Source: Methanobacteriota archaeon (GTDB lineage Archaea; Methanobacteriota; Methanobacteria; Methanobacteriales; Methanobacteriaceae). Taken from it: a stretch of 7,304 bases of DNA. Positions 1-5,148 of the stretch are shown here, one piece after another; the stretch's first letter is position 1; the number at the start of each line of letters is the position of its first letter. Under the pieces are notes generated by a model. It searched no databases. It was given only the letters and a program-made list of their open reading frames with translations, and was not told where the DNA came from. The stretch spans positions 1 to 7,304 of the forward strand of contig JAEYQZ010000179.1 in the NCBI GenBank assembly GCA_023409695.1, given 5' to 3'. A program made the position numbers and the translations under genes.

Positions 1-225
1 GGTGTTATTGTAAACCAGATCCAGCCAGAAGAAGCTGACTGTGAGTTCTGTGCTGCAAGGCGTAAAATACAAGAACAGCGTCTTAAAACTATCCAGCAGA
101 AGTTTGGAAATCAGGTTATAGCTCAAATACCTCTTCAGACTGAAGAAGTTAAAGGTATGGATAAGCTTACCCATATTGCAGATATTCTCTACGGCGAACC
201 AGAAGCTAACCCTGCTTCTAACTAA
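1..225 (+). CDS. get3: Get3/ArsA-family ATPase, C-terminal fragment (5' end outside window)
   Basis: The frame is open from base 1 and gives 74 residues before TAA at 223-225; start and P-loop lie outside the window. The fragment contains VNQ near its start, then DCEFCAARR, with a CxxC pair at fragment residues 14 and 17, and then IPLQTEEVKG (residues 43-52). In Get3-type ATPases the CxxC binds the zinc at the dimer interface, and the P-L-x-x-E-V-x-G segment belongs to the adenine-binding loop. This favours the Get3 (tail-anchored protein targeting) branch over a true arsenite-pump ArsA, though archaeal members are usually labelled arsenical pump-driving ATPase. It would be a cytosolic ATPase delivering membrane proteins. 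No arsenic genes are seen next to it. T-tracts follow at once, so it probably ends its own transcript. The family is clear; the exact client in archaea is inferred. Confidence 0.88.
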   Translation, partial: GVIVNQIQPEEADCEFCAARRKIQEQRLKTIQQKFGNQVIAQIPLQTEEVKGMDKLTHIADILYGEPEANPASN

Positions 226-226
226 C

Positions 227-297
227 TTTCTTTTTTTTAAATTCCTTATTTTTTATTTAATTTTACAAATTCTTCTGAGTTTAATGCTATTTTTTTT
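227..297 (+). terminator. T-tract termination region after the Get3 gene
   Basis: Runs of eight T (231-238), six T (249-254) and eight T (290-297) follow the stop codon, with no strong GC stem before them. Archaeal RNA polymerase terminates at such T-tracts without needing a hairpin. They separate the Get3 gene from the next promoter. Confidence 0.6.
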
Positions 298-310
298 CTA
301 AAATTACCAG

Positions 311-328
311 AAAAAATGTACATTTTTT
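311..328. promoter_or_regulatory. perfect 18-bp palindrome, candidate operator
   Basis: AAAAAATGTACATTTTTT reads identically on both strands and has no spacer, with core TGTACA. The symmetry stops exactly at both ends (G310 and A329 do not match). It lies about 118 bp before the proximal TATA box of the Lrp gene and about 33 bp before a second TATA-like box at 361-368. A perfect two-fold site suits a dimeric DNA-binding protein. The protein is unknown; the following Lrp-family gene is one candidate. As RNA it would fold poorly, because there is no loop. Confidence 0.4.
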
Positions 329-355
329 AGTTATGCTTAATAAAAATTTGATGTA

Positions 356-369
356 ATTTATTATATATC
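356..369 (+). promoter_or_regulatory. possible distal TATA box of the Lrp operon
   Basis: ATTTATTATATATC resembles archaeal TTTATATA boxes and would start RNA near 388-392. It competes with the better placed box at 446-454. In an AT-rich spacer such matches arise by chance, so this is a weak call. Confidence 0.25.
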
Positions 370-378
370 TTGATATTT

Positions 379-499
379 CCAATGTTTTTACCAACTTTTG
401 GAAAAATCCTCAATTTTTACAAAAATGTTGGTAATTTTCCCAAACCTTTATAAGTGATCATTGGTATACAATAATTTGCAATAACCAAACAGGTGTTGG
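379..499 (+). promoter_or_regulatory. CCAA/TTGG motif cluster, candidate autoregulatory operator of the Lrp gene
   Basis: Four CCAA (379, 391, 440, 485) and four TTGG (398, 428, 461, 496) tetramers fall within 121 bp of otherwise AT-rich DNA. They form nested dyads: CCAACTTTTGG at 391-401, an 8-bp perfect inverted repeat TTACCAAC/GTTGGTAA at 388-395 and 427-434, a CCAA/TTGG pair at 440-443 and 461-464 that brackets the TATA box, and CCAAACAGGTGTTGG at 485-499 over the ribosome binding site. Lrp/AsnC proteins commonly bind several weak dyads at their own promoter as octamers, so autoregulation is a reasonable inference. Confidence 0.4.
443..454 (+). promoter_or_regulatory. promoter (TATA box) of the Lrp / MgtE-sensor / NRAMP operon
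   Basis: AACCTTTATAAG contains a good archaeal TATA box (TTTATAA, 447-453) with an A/C-rich stretch before it as a possible BRE. Initiation about 25 bp downstream, near 475-480, would leave a leader of about 27-32 nt carrying the AGGTG ribosome site at 491-495. CCAA and TTGG motifs flank the box on both sides, so a bound regulator could block TBP. Confidence 0.6.
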
Positions 500-506
500 A
501 TAAACA

Positions 507-959
507 ATGGATGATATAGACACGGCTATACTCCGTTCCTTAATTAAGAATTCGAGAATTACAATATCTCAAATGTCAAAGGAAATTGATGTTCCTGATG
601 CAACCATCTCCAACCGGCTTAAAAAGCTGGAGGCAGATGTAATAAAACGATATACAATGATACCAGACTGGCAAAAAATTGGCCTTAATATAACGGCCAT
701 AATTATAATTCAAACTGAATCTGAAAAGCATGAATCTGTTAAAGAAGAATTATCAAAGCTTGAGGAGGTATCAGAAGTATACAGTGTCTCAGGAGAGTAC
801 GATATTCTCATTAAAGTTTGGGTTCCAGGTATTGGCGAGCTCAATAAGTTAATAAACAGCAAGATTCGTTCAGTTGATGGTGTTGAAGATTTAACTGAAA
901 TGATTGTAATGGAGCGTGTTAAGGAAGATATGGTTCCCATAATCCCGGGGGCGGAGTGA
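507..959 (+). CDS. Lrp/AsnC-family transcriptional regulator
   Basis: This 150-residue protein has the usual family length and layout. An N-terminal winged helix-turn-helix spans about residues 1-55 (DTAILRSLIKNSR, then ITISQMSKEI and ATISNRLKKLE as recognition region). A C-terminal RAM ligand-binding and oligomerisation domain covers about 60-140, with the typical SGEYDILIKV at 95-104. The segment linking recognition helix and wing (LEADVIKRYT) seems one residue shorter than the common LEx-x-G-VI form. The ATG at 507 is preceded by AGGTG 11 nt upstream. The next gene starts 27 nt after the stop with no terminator between, so the regulator is probably co-transcribed with the two metal-transport genes. 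Family members sense amino acids or other small molecules; the ligand here cannot be read from the sequence. It may act locally on its own promoter (CCAA/TTGG dyads) or more widely. The family call is firm; target and effector are inferred. Confidence 0.93.
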   Translation: MDDIDTAILRSLIKNSRITISQMSKEIDVPDATISNRLKKLEADVIKRYTMIPDWQKIGLNITAIIIIQTESEKHESVKEELSKLEEVSEVYSVSGEYDILIKVWVPGIGELNKLINSKIRSVDGVEDLTEMIVMERVKEDMVPIIPGAE

Positions 960-973
960 TCGCAGTATTAATT

Positions 974-978
974 GGAGG
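974..978 (+). promoter_or_regulatory. ribosome binding site that fixes the start of the MgtE-sensor gene
   Basis: GGAGG ends 8 nt before ATG 987. The in-frame TTG at 972-974 overlaps this site and has no Shine-Dalgarno of its own, so ATG 987 is the better start. Confidence 0.75.
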
Positions 979-986
979 ATGGTACG

Positions 987-2231
987 ATGCGTTTTCTAAG
1001 TGAAATCATGAAAAAAACAGTAGTTGACCTTGACGGAAACAAAATTGGAAAGTTTAAAGACTTTATAGTATCTGTAAATATACTTTATCCGCTGGTTGAG
1101 GCAGTAAGCATACGTACGTCCGCTAAAAAAGATATACTTGTTTCATGGGAAGATGTGGATCATATAAACAAAGAAATCAAGCTTAAAGTTAAGTTTGATG
1201 ATATTCAAGAGTATAAGCTTAAAAAAAGGGATATTAAACTTGTGGAGGAAGTCCTTGACAAACAGGTCGTTGATTTAGAGGGTAAAAAAATAAGAAGGAT
1301 CAATGATCTTCAATTATCAACTACTCGTGGCTATTACCGACTTATAGGGGTAGATATAAGCTTTAAAGGTATATTAAGGCGTCTTGGACTTGAGAAGATC
1401 GCAAGCAGCCTTAAAATAAACCTTCATGAGGATTACATATCATGGATGGATGTGGATGTACTGGAAAGTGACATATCGCGTTTAAAATTAAAAGTGCCAG
1501 AATATAGTTTAAAAAAACTTCACCCTGCAGATATAGCAGAAATTGTGGATCAATTGAGCATTAATGATTCAATAAATGTTTTAAATTCACTTGACGAAGA
1601 GGTCGCGGCTGATGCCTTAGAAGAAATCTCTCCTGAAAGGCAAGTTAGTCTTTTTGAGGAAATGGAGACTAAGCGAGCCGCGGATTTACTGGAAGAGATG
1701 TCACCTGACGACGCCGCTGATTTAATAGGCGAACTTTCAGATGAACGGGCACAGGAATTACTTGAATTAATGGATCCTGAAGAAGCAAAGGATGTGGAAT
1801 CACTTTTAATATATCCTGAGGATACTGCTGGTGGAATAATGACCACAGAATTTGCATCGGTTAAAGAAGGGCTTACAGCACGTGAAACTCTTAACGCACT
1901 TAGGGAAATGGCTAAAGAAGTAGAAAGTATTTATTATATCTATATTTTATCTAATTTTAATTCGTTAGTGGGCGTTATGTCCTTAAGGGAGTTATTACTG
2001 GCTGATCCTGAGCAGAAAATTGCAGAAGTCATGCATAGAGATATAATATCCGTTGATGTAATGGAAGAAGAGCATGATGTGGCAAAGAAAATTGCGAAAT
2101 ATAATTTACTTGCCCTTCCTGTAGTTAAAGACGAAAATAAAATTCAAGGTGTTGTTACTGTAGACGATGCCATAGATATTGTGCTACCTACTGCATGGAA
2201 AAAACACGTTCCAAGAATGTTTGGAAGGTAA
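987..2231 (+). CDS. soluble MgtE-type Mg2+ sensor protein: two PRC-barrel-like segments, MgtE-N and CBS pair, no membrane channel
   Basis: The 414-residue protein reads as two PRC-barrel-like segments (about 1-80, with VVDLDGNKIGKFKD, and 85-172, with VVDLEGKKIRRIND). An MgtE-N helical superhelix follows at 177-280, beginning LHPADIAEIVDQL and carrying repeats such as ADLLEEMSPDDAADLIGEL, then PEDTAGGIM at the entry to a CBS pair (about 281-345 and 349-405). It stops at PRMFGR. The MgtE channel domain of five membrane helices that should follow is absent, and no hydrophobic segment exists. In MgtE channels the N and CBS domains bind Mg2+ and close the pore when cytosolic Mg2+ is high. Here the sensor is free and sits 12 nt before an NRAMP carrier, suggesting regulation of that carrier in trans. 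I chose ATG 987 because GGAGG lies 8 nt before it at 974-978; an in-frame TTG at 972 overlaps that site. Domain calls are strong; the partnership is inferred. Confidence 0.88.
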   Translation: MRFLSEIMKKTVVDLDGNKIGKFKDFIVSVNILYPLVEAVSIRTSAKKDILVSWEDVDHINKEIKLKVKFDDIQEYKLKKRDIKLVEEVLDKQVVDLEGKKIRRINDLQLSTTRGYYRLIGVDISFKGILRRLGLEKIASSLKINLHEDYISWMDVDVLESDISRLKLKVPEYSLKKLHPADIAEIVDQLSINDSINVLNSLDEEVAADALEEISPERQVSLFEEMETKRAADLLEEMSPDDAADLIGELSDERAQELLELMDPEEAKDVESLLIYPEDTAGGIMTTEFASVKEGLTARETLNALREMAKEVESIYYIYILSNFNSLVGVMSLRELLLADPEQKIAEVMHRDIISVDVMEEEHDVAKKIAKYNLLALPVVKDENKIQGVVTVDDAIDIVLPTAWKKHVPRMFGR

Positions 2232-2243
2232 TGGGGGGCTTAA

Positions 2244-3506
2244 ATGGATTTTCGAATTTTTACAAGAGTATTTAAACACCCTATTATTTTGAGTTTTATT
2301 GTGTTTCTTTCAGTTATGGGTCCAGGGATAATAACTGCCAACGTTGACAACGATGCTGGCGGTATTACGACTTATTCGCTGGCAGGTTCTCAGTTTGGGT
2401 ACGATTTAGTGTGGCTTTTTATCCCCATGATTATAGCTTTAGCTATTATTCAGGAAATGGGCGTAAGAATGGGTGTTGTGTCAGGTAAAGGACTTGCAGA
2501 CTTGATACGTGAGAAAGTAGGGTTAAAACTTACATTTGTAATGATGATTGCCCTGCTTGCAGCTAACATTGGTAATATCCTGGCCGAATTTTCAGGTATC
2601 GCCGTAAGCAGCGGAATATTTGGGGTTCCTAAGTTCATAGCGCTGCCTATAGCTGCACTATTCGTCTGGCTTTTAGTGGTCAAAGGTACTTATAAAAGCG
2701 TCGAAAAGGTATTTTTACTAGCTTCATTAGTCTATTTGTCATATATTGTAGCAGGATACCTTTCACAGCCAAATTGGGCTTTAGCTGCGCATAATTTGAT
2801 AGTACCTCAGATATCTTTAAACACTGCTTATATCACTATGGTTATAGGACTGGTTGGAACAACTATAGCTCCATGGATGATGTTTTACATCCAATCATCT
2901 GTTGTAGAAAAGGGAATAACTTTAAAGAATCTAAAATACTCAAAGATGGATGCGGTACTTGGAGCAATAGTTGTAAATGTAGTGGCATTTTTCATAGTAA
3001 TAGCATGTGCAGCTACTATTAACGCCAATGGAATTCAAGTTAATAATGTTGCAGATGTCTCAACTGCGCTTGTCCCACTTGCTGGGCAATATGCAAGTTT
3101 ATTGTTTGCATTTGGTTTTTTAAATGCATCTCTATTTGCAGCAAGTATTTTGCCGTTGTCCACTGCATACTACGTGTGTGAAAGTTTAGGATTTGAAGCA
3201 GGTGTTTCTAAAAGCTTTAGAGAAGCTCCAATATTCCATGGATTATATCTTGGGCTTATAATACTGGCAGTTATAGTCATCATGATGCCAAATGTACCAT
3301 TACTTTCTATATTATACCTTTCACAGGTTGCAAACGGTATTTTGCTGCCGTTTTTACTTATATTAATGCTATTAATCATTAATGATAAAAGTATAATGGG
3401 AGAACATGTAAATTCGAGGTTATTTAACTATATAGCCTGGGCTACAGTTATAATCGTGATGGGGCTAAGTATAAGTTTGGTAGTGACATTATTCCTGCCT
3501 AAATAG
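2244..3506 (+). CDS. NRAMP (SLC11)-family metal transporter, probable Mg2+-type (NRMT-like)
   Basis: A 420-residue integral membrane protein with about 11-12 hydrophobic helices and the NRAMP fold signatures. Helix 1 has GPGIITANVDNDAGG (26-40) where typical carriers have GPG...DPGN: Asp37 is kept but the Asn is Gly40. Helix 6 has GTTIAPWMMFYIQSS (205-219) where typical carriers have MPHN: Met is Ala209 and His is Trp211. A later segment, SQVANGILLPF (360-370), matches the family's SQVxLSFxLPF, followed by DKSIMGEHVN. The methionine selects transition metals in Mn2+/Fe2+ carriers; its loss, as I recall for the NRAMP-related Mg2+ transporters studied in Eggerthella lenta, points to hydrated Mg2+ or another hard ion. 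The neighbouring MgtE-type sensor supports this. GGGGGG at 2233-2238 lies 5 nt before the ATG. A generic tool would name it MntH; I would not. Family certain, substrate inferred. Confidence 0.9.
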   Translation: MDFRIFTRVFKHPIILSFIVFLSVMGPGIITANVDNDAGGITTYSLAGSQFGYDLVWLFIPMIIALAIIQEMGVRMGVVSGKGLADLIREKVGLKLTFVMMIALLAANIGNILAEFSGIAVSSGIFGVPKFIALPIAALFVWLLVVKGTYKSVEKVFLLASLVYLSYIVAGYLSQPNWALAAHNLIVPQISLNTAYITMVIGLVGTTIAPWMMFYIQSSVVEKGITLKNLKYSKMDAVLGAIVVNVVAFFIVIACAATINANGIQVNNVADVSTALVPLAGQYASLLFAFGFLNASLFAASILPLSTAYYVCESLGFEAGVSKSFREAPIFHGLYLGLIILAVIVIMMPNVPLLSILYLSQVANGILLPFLLILMLLIINDKSIMGEHVNSRLFNYIAWATVIIVMGLSISLVVTLFLPK

Positions 3507-3540
3507 GTTTAATGGGAAAGGATAAGCTCACTTAAAACCA

Positions 3541-3562
3541 TTTTTATTTTTTAGTATTTTTT
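3541..3562 (+). terminator. T-tract terminator after the NRAMP gene
   Basis: Runs of five, six and six T at 3541-3545, 3547-3552 and 3557-3562 start 35 nt after the stop codon, matching an intrinsic archaeal terminator. A weak GGTTT/AAACC pairing precedes them (3506-3538). Confidence 0.55.
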
Positions 3563-3791
3563 CAAATTAATTTAAAATTTAAATATTGCTTAAAAAGCTG
3601 TTATTTACGTTTGAGGTTTTTAGATATATCCTGTATTTTCTAAAATGACAAAATTGTTGGTTGTGTTTAATGTCAGGGGATATAATATAATTAAATTAAG
3701 TAGGGTGCTCTTTAACAGGTATTTTACAAAAATAAGTTTTTGTGATTATATGATTGAAAGTGTATCCTATAAAAACAGTCTTATTTAAAGA

Positions 3792-3799
3792 ATTATAAA
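3792..3799 (+). promoter_or_regulatory. possible upstream nadE promoter (TATA box)
   Basis: ATTATAAA, preceded by A-rich DNA, would start RNA near 3820, at the left arm of the 11-bp inverted repeat. This would give nadE a leader of about 110-145 nt. It is one of three candidates and none is decisive. Confidence 0.3.
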
Positions 3800-3819
3800 C
3801 ATACTGCTAAGTGAACCTT

Positions 3820-3940
3820 AAACGCTCATGTTCATTACATGCTAGTTGATTAATTTAAGTTGAACTTGTTTAAAAAAAATTCTAATTTATTTAATCAATA
3901 ATTTACATAATAGTAACACGAAACTCTTGCATGAGCGTTT
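3820..3940. repeat. 11-bp perfect inverted repeat spanning the nadE start region
   Basis: AAACGCTCATG at 3820-3830 is the exact reverse complement of CATGAGCGTTT at 3930-3940, separated by 99 nt. The right arm covers the outermost possible nadE ATG (3931-3933). As RNA the stem would gain one U-G pair at its inner end. It has more G and C than its surroundings, which makes chance less likely. It could be an RNA stem hiding the start codon, or two sites for one DNA-binding protein in opposite orientation. Confidence 0.5.
3885..3911 (+). promoter_or_regulatory. proximal nadE promoter candidates
   Basis: ATTTATTTA (3885-3893), preceded by an eight-A run at 3872-3879 that could serve as BRE, would start RNA near 3912-3917. 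TTACATAAT (3903-3911) would start RNA near 3931, making an ATG-3931 message leaderless. The first looks slightly better. Confidence 0.4.
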
Positions 3941-4758
3941 TTAAAATGAAAACTGTGATTAAGATGGAAGGAGAATTTGAATTTCCTAAGTTAGACGCGC
4001 AAAACGCTGTAGAAAAGATATGCTGCTTTATAAAAAGCAAATTAGAGGAATCAAAAGCTGATGGTTTAGTTATAGGGCTTAGTGGAGGAATAGATTCCTC
4101 AACAGTAGCGTACCTTTGTGCAAGGGTAGTAGAAAATGATAAAATAATGGGACTAATACTTCCAAGTGAAACTACGTCTCAAGAAGATATAGAAGATGCA
4201 AAGGCAGTTGCAGAAAATTTAGGATTAAAATACAAGAATTTACACATAGATCCTTTAATTGAACCTTTTCCAGAATTGTGCCCTGAGTGCAGCGGCAGCG
4301 CACTTGCAAATGGAAACTTAAAAGCGCGAATAAGAATGATGCTTCTTTACTACCATTCAAATTCAATGAACAGATTGGTTATGGGGACTGGAAATAAAAC
4401 TGAGCTGCTTGTAGGCTACTTTACAAAATATGGGGATGGTGGAGTAGATGTTTTGCCGATAGGTGATCTTTACAAAACCCATGTGAAGGAAATAGCTGAA
4501 TATATTGGTGTTCCTAAAAATATAATAGAAAAAGCGCCTACAGCAGGTTTATGGGCAGGTCAAACTGATGAAGATGAGCTTGGAATTACATATGATCTTT
4601 TAGATAAAATACTGTATCTTATGGCAGATGAAAATTTAAACATTCCAGATATTGCAGAACGCCTTAAAGTTGAAGAAGATGAAGTTTTAAGGGTTAAAAG
4701 TATGGTAGAATCATCAAAACATAAATTATCATCACCATCTGTTATTGAAATTAATTAA
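3931..4758 (+). CDS. nadE: NH3-dependent NAD+ synthetase
   Basis: The enzyme amidates nicotinic acid adenine dinucleotide to NAD+ with ATP and ammonia, the last step of NAD synthesis. The PP-loop SGGIDSS lies at 51-57, GTGNKTE at 152-158, GYFTKYGDG at 162-170, and PTAGLWAGQTDEDELG at 203-218 forms the substrate region. There is no glutaminase domain, so free ammonia is used. GNLKARIRM (128-136) is typical; just before it is CPECSGS (117-123), a CxxC I do not associate with the family. The start is uncertain: ATG 3931 is the outermost, with no Shine-Dalgarno. ATG 3946 also lacks one. ATG 3964 has TGTGAT 4 nt upstream, echoing the leuS site, and would give an N-terminus (MEGEFEFPKLD) closer to usual homologue length. 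I give the outer bound but think 3964 at least as likely. cutA follows 35 nt later, probably in the same transcript. Confidence 0.95.
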   Translation: MSVFKMKTVIKMEGEFEFPKLDAQNAVEKICCFIKSKLEESKADGLVIGLSGGIDSSTVAYLCARVVENDKIMGLILPSETTSQEDIEDAKAVAENLGLKYKNLHIDPLIEPFPELCPECSGSALANGNLKARIRMMLLYYHSNSMNRLVMGTGNKTELLVGYFTKYGDGGVDVLPIGDLYKTHVKEIAEYIGVPKNIIEKAPTAGLWAGQTDEDELGITYDLLDKILYLMADENLNIPDIAERLKVEEDEVLRVKSMVESSKHKLSSPSVIEIN

Positions 4759-4780
4759 ACATATTTAAATTTTTATTTGA

Positions 4781-4786
4781 AAGGAG
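4781..4786 (+). promoter_or_regulatory. cutA: ribosome binding site of cutA
   Basis: AAGGAG ends 7 nt before ATG 4794. An ATATTTAAAT box at 4761-4770 could be a promoter, but RNA starting about 25 bp downstream would lose this ribosome site, so read-through from nadE is the simpler reading. Confidence 0.65.
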
Positions 4787-4793
4787 TAATATT

Positions 4794-5105
4794 ATGTACG
4801 CTTTAGTTTATATAACCACATCTGGAGAAGAGGAATCTAAAAAAATAGGAAAGATGGTTGTAGAAGAAAGATTAGCAGGTTGTGTAAACATAATACCTAC
4901 AATTGAGTCTTTTTACTGGTGGAAAGGAGAAATAGAAGAAGATAATGAATCTATTCTCATTGCAAAAACTAAAGTAAGTAATGTAGAAAATATTATAAAA
5001 AGAGTAAAAGAAATTCACAGTTATGAAAATCCTGCTATTTTAGCAATTCCAATAATTAATGGTTCTAAAGAGTATTTAGATTATTTAGATGCTGAAATTA
5101 GATAA
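4794..5105 (+). CDS. cutA: CutA1 divalent-cation tolerance family protein
   Basis: At 103 residues this is the normal length of the small trimeric CutA1 proteins, which have a ferredoxin-like fold. Family marks are the ITTSGEEESKKIGK start, ERLAGCVNIIPTIESFYWWKG (residues 25-45), IAKTK (56-60) and the HSYENPAILAIPI region (75-87). The cysteine of AGCVN at residue 30 is present. In bacteria the gene was linked to copper tolerance, but the biochemical role is unsettled and it is found in all domains of life. The protein should be cytosolic; no signal peptide or membrane helix is seen. It sits 35 nt after nadE and 40 nt before leuS, both on the same strand, so the three may be read through together. 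Nothing here ties it mechanistically to NAD or leucyl-tRNA, and its closeness to the metal-transport operon may be chance. Confidence 0.95.
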   Translation: MYALVYITTSGEEESKKIGKMVVEERLAGCVNIIPTIESFYWWKGEIEEDNESILIAKTKVSNVENIIKRVKEIHSYENPAILAIPIINGSKEYLDYLDAEIR

Positions 5106-5135
5106 AATTGAAGGATGTAATTAATTATTAATTTT

Positions 5136-5148
5136 AGGTGATTACTTG
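5136..5148 (+). promoter_or_regulatory. leuS: ribosome binding site and TTG start of leuS
   Basis: AGGTGAT (5136-5142) is complementary to the 3' end of 16S rRNA and lies 3 nt before TTG 5146-5148. The nearest upstream in-frame stop is TAA at 5122-5124, and no ATG or GTG lies between. The first in-frame ATG is at residue 41, next to HIGH, too late to be the start. TTG is therefore the only sensible start. Confidence 0.85.

Larger units (their letters stand above)
3563..3930. other. gene-free spacer before nadE
   Basis: This 368-nt stretch holds no recognisable gene or RNA. A 47-codon frame at 3645-3788 lacks a ribosome site and resembles nothing I know. TATA-like boxes occur at 3792-3799, 3885-3893 and 3903-3911, and one arm of an 11-bp inverted repeat at 3820-3830. 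The spacer is long compared with the 12-40 nt gaps within the gene groups here, so it may hold a long nadE leader or upstream control sites. Confidence 0.5.

Noticed and set aside
311..328. Palindrome as a hairpin terminator
   Set aside because: The stem is almost all A-T with no loop, so it would not fold stably in RNA; the T-tracts upstream explain termination better.
226..506. tRNA, small RNA or CRISPR repeats in the spacers (also checked 3507-3930)
   Set aside because: No cloverleaf, no T-arm-like GTTCRA, no GC-rich folded island and no regularly spaced direct repeats were seen.
972..986. TTG at 972 as the start of the MgtE-sensor gene
   Set aside because: It overlaps the GGAGG site that correctly positions ATG 987, and the five extra residues add nothing recognisable.
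1550..1846. 98-codon minus-strand frame rich in Ser and Ala opposite the MgtE-N region
   Set aside because: It mirrors the repetitive Glu/Ala/Asp/Leu coding of the helical repeats on the + strand; the low-complexity Ser-rich product is an antisense artefact.
987..2231. Calling this gene a magnesium transporter MgtE
   Set aside because: The channel domain is absent and no membrane helix is present. The protein ends cleanly after the CBS pair and the next gene is an unrelated carrier, so it is a sensor, not a truncated transporter.
3645..3788. 47-codon + strand frame (MTKLLVVFNVRG...) in the spacer before nadE
   Set aside because: No ribosome site, no well-placed promoter, AT-rich composition and no recognisable family; such a length is expected by chance. 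Conservation in relatives would revive it.
3820..3940. A known NAD+ riboswitch upstream of nadE
   Set aside because: Known NAD+ riboswitch classes are bacterial and I see none of their conserved core; only the long-range stem is supported.
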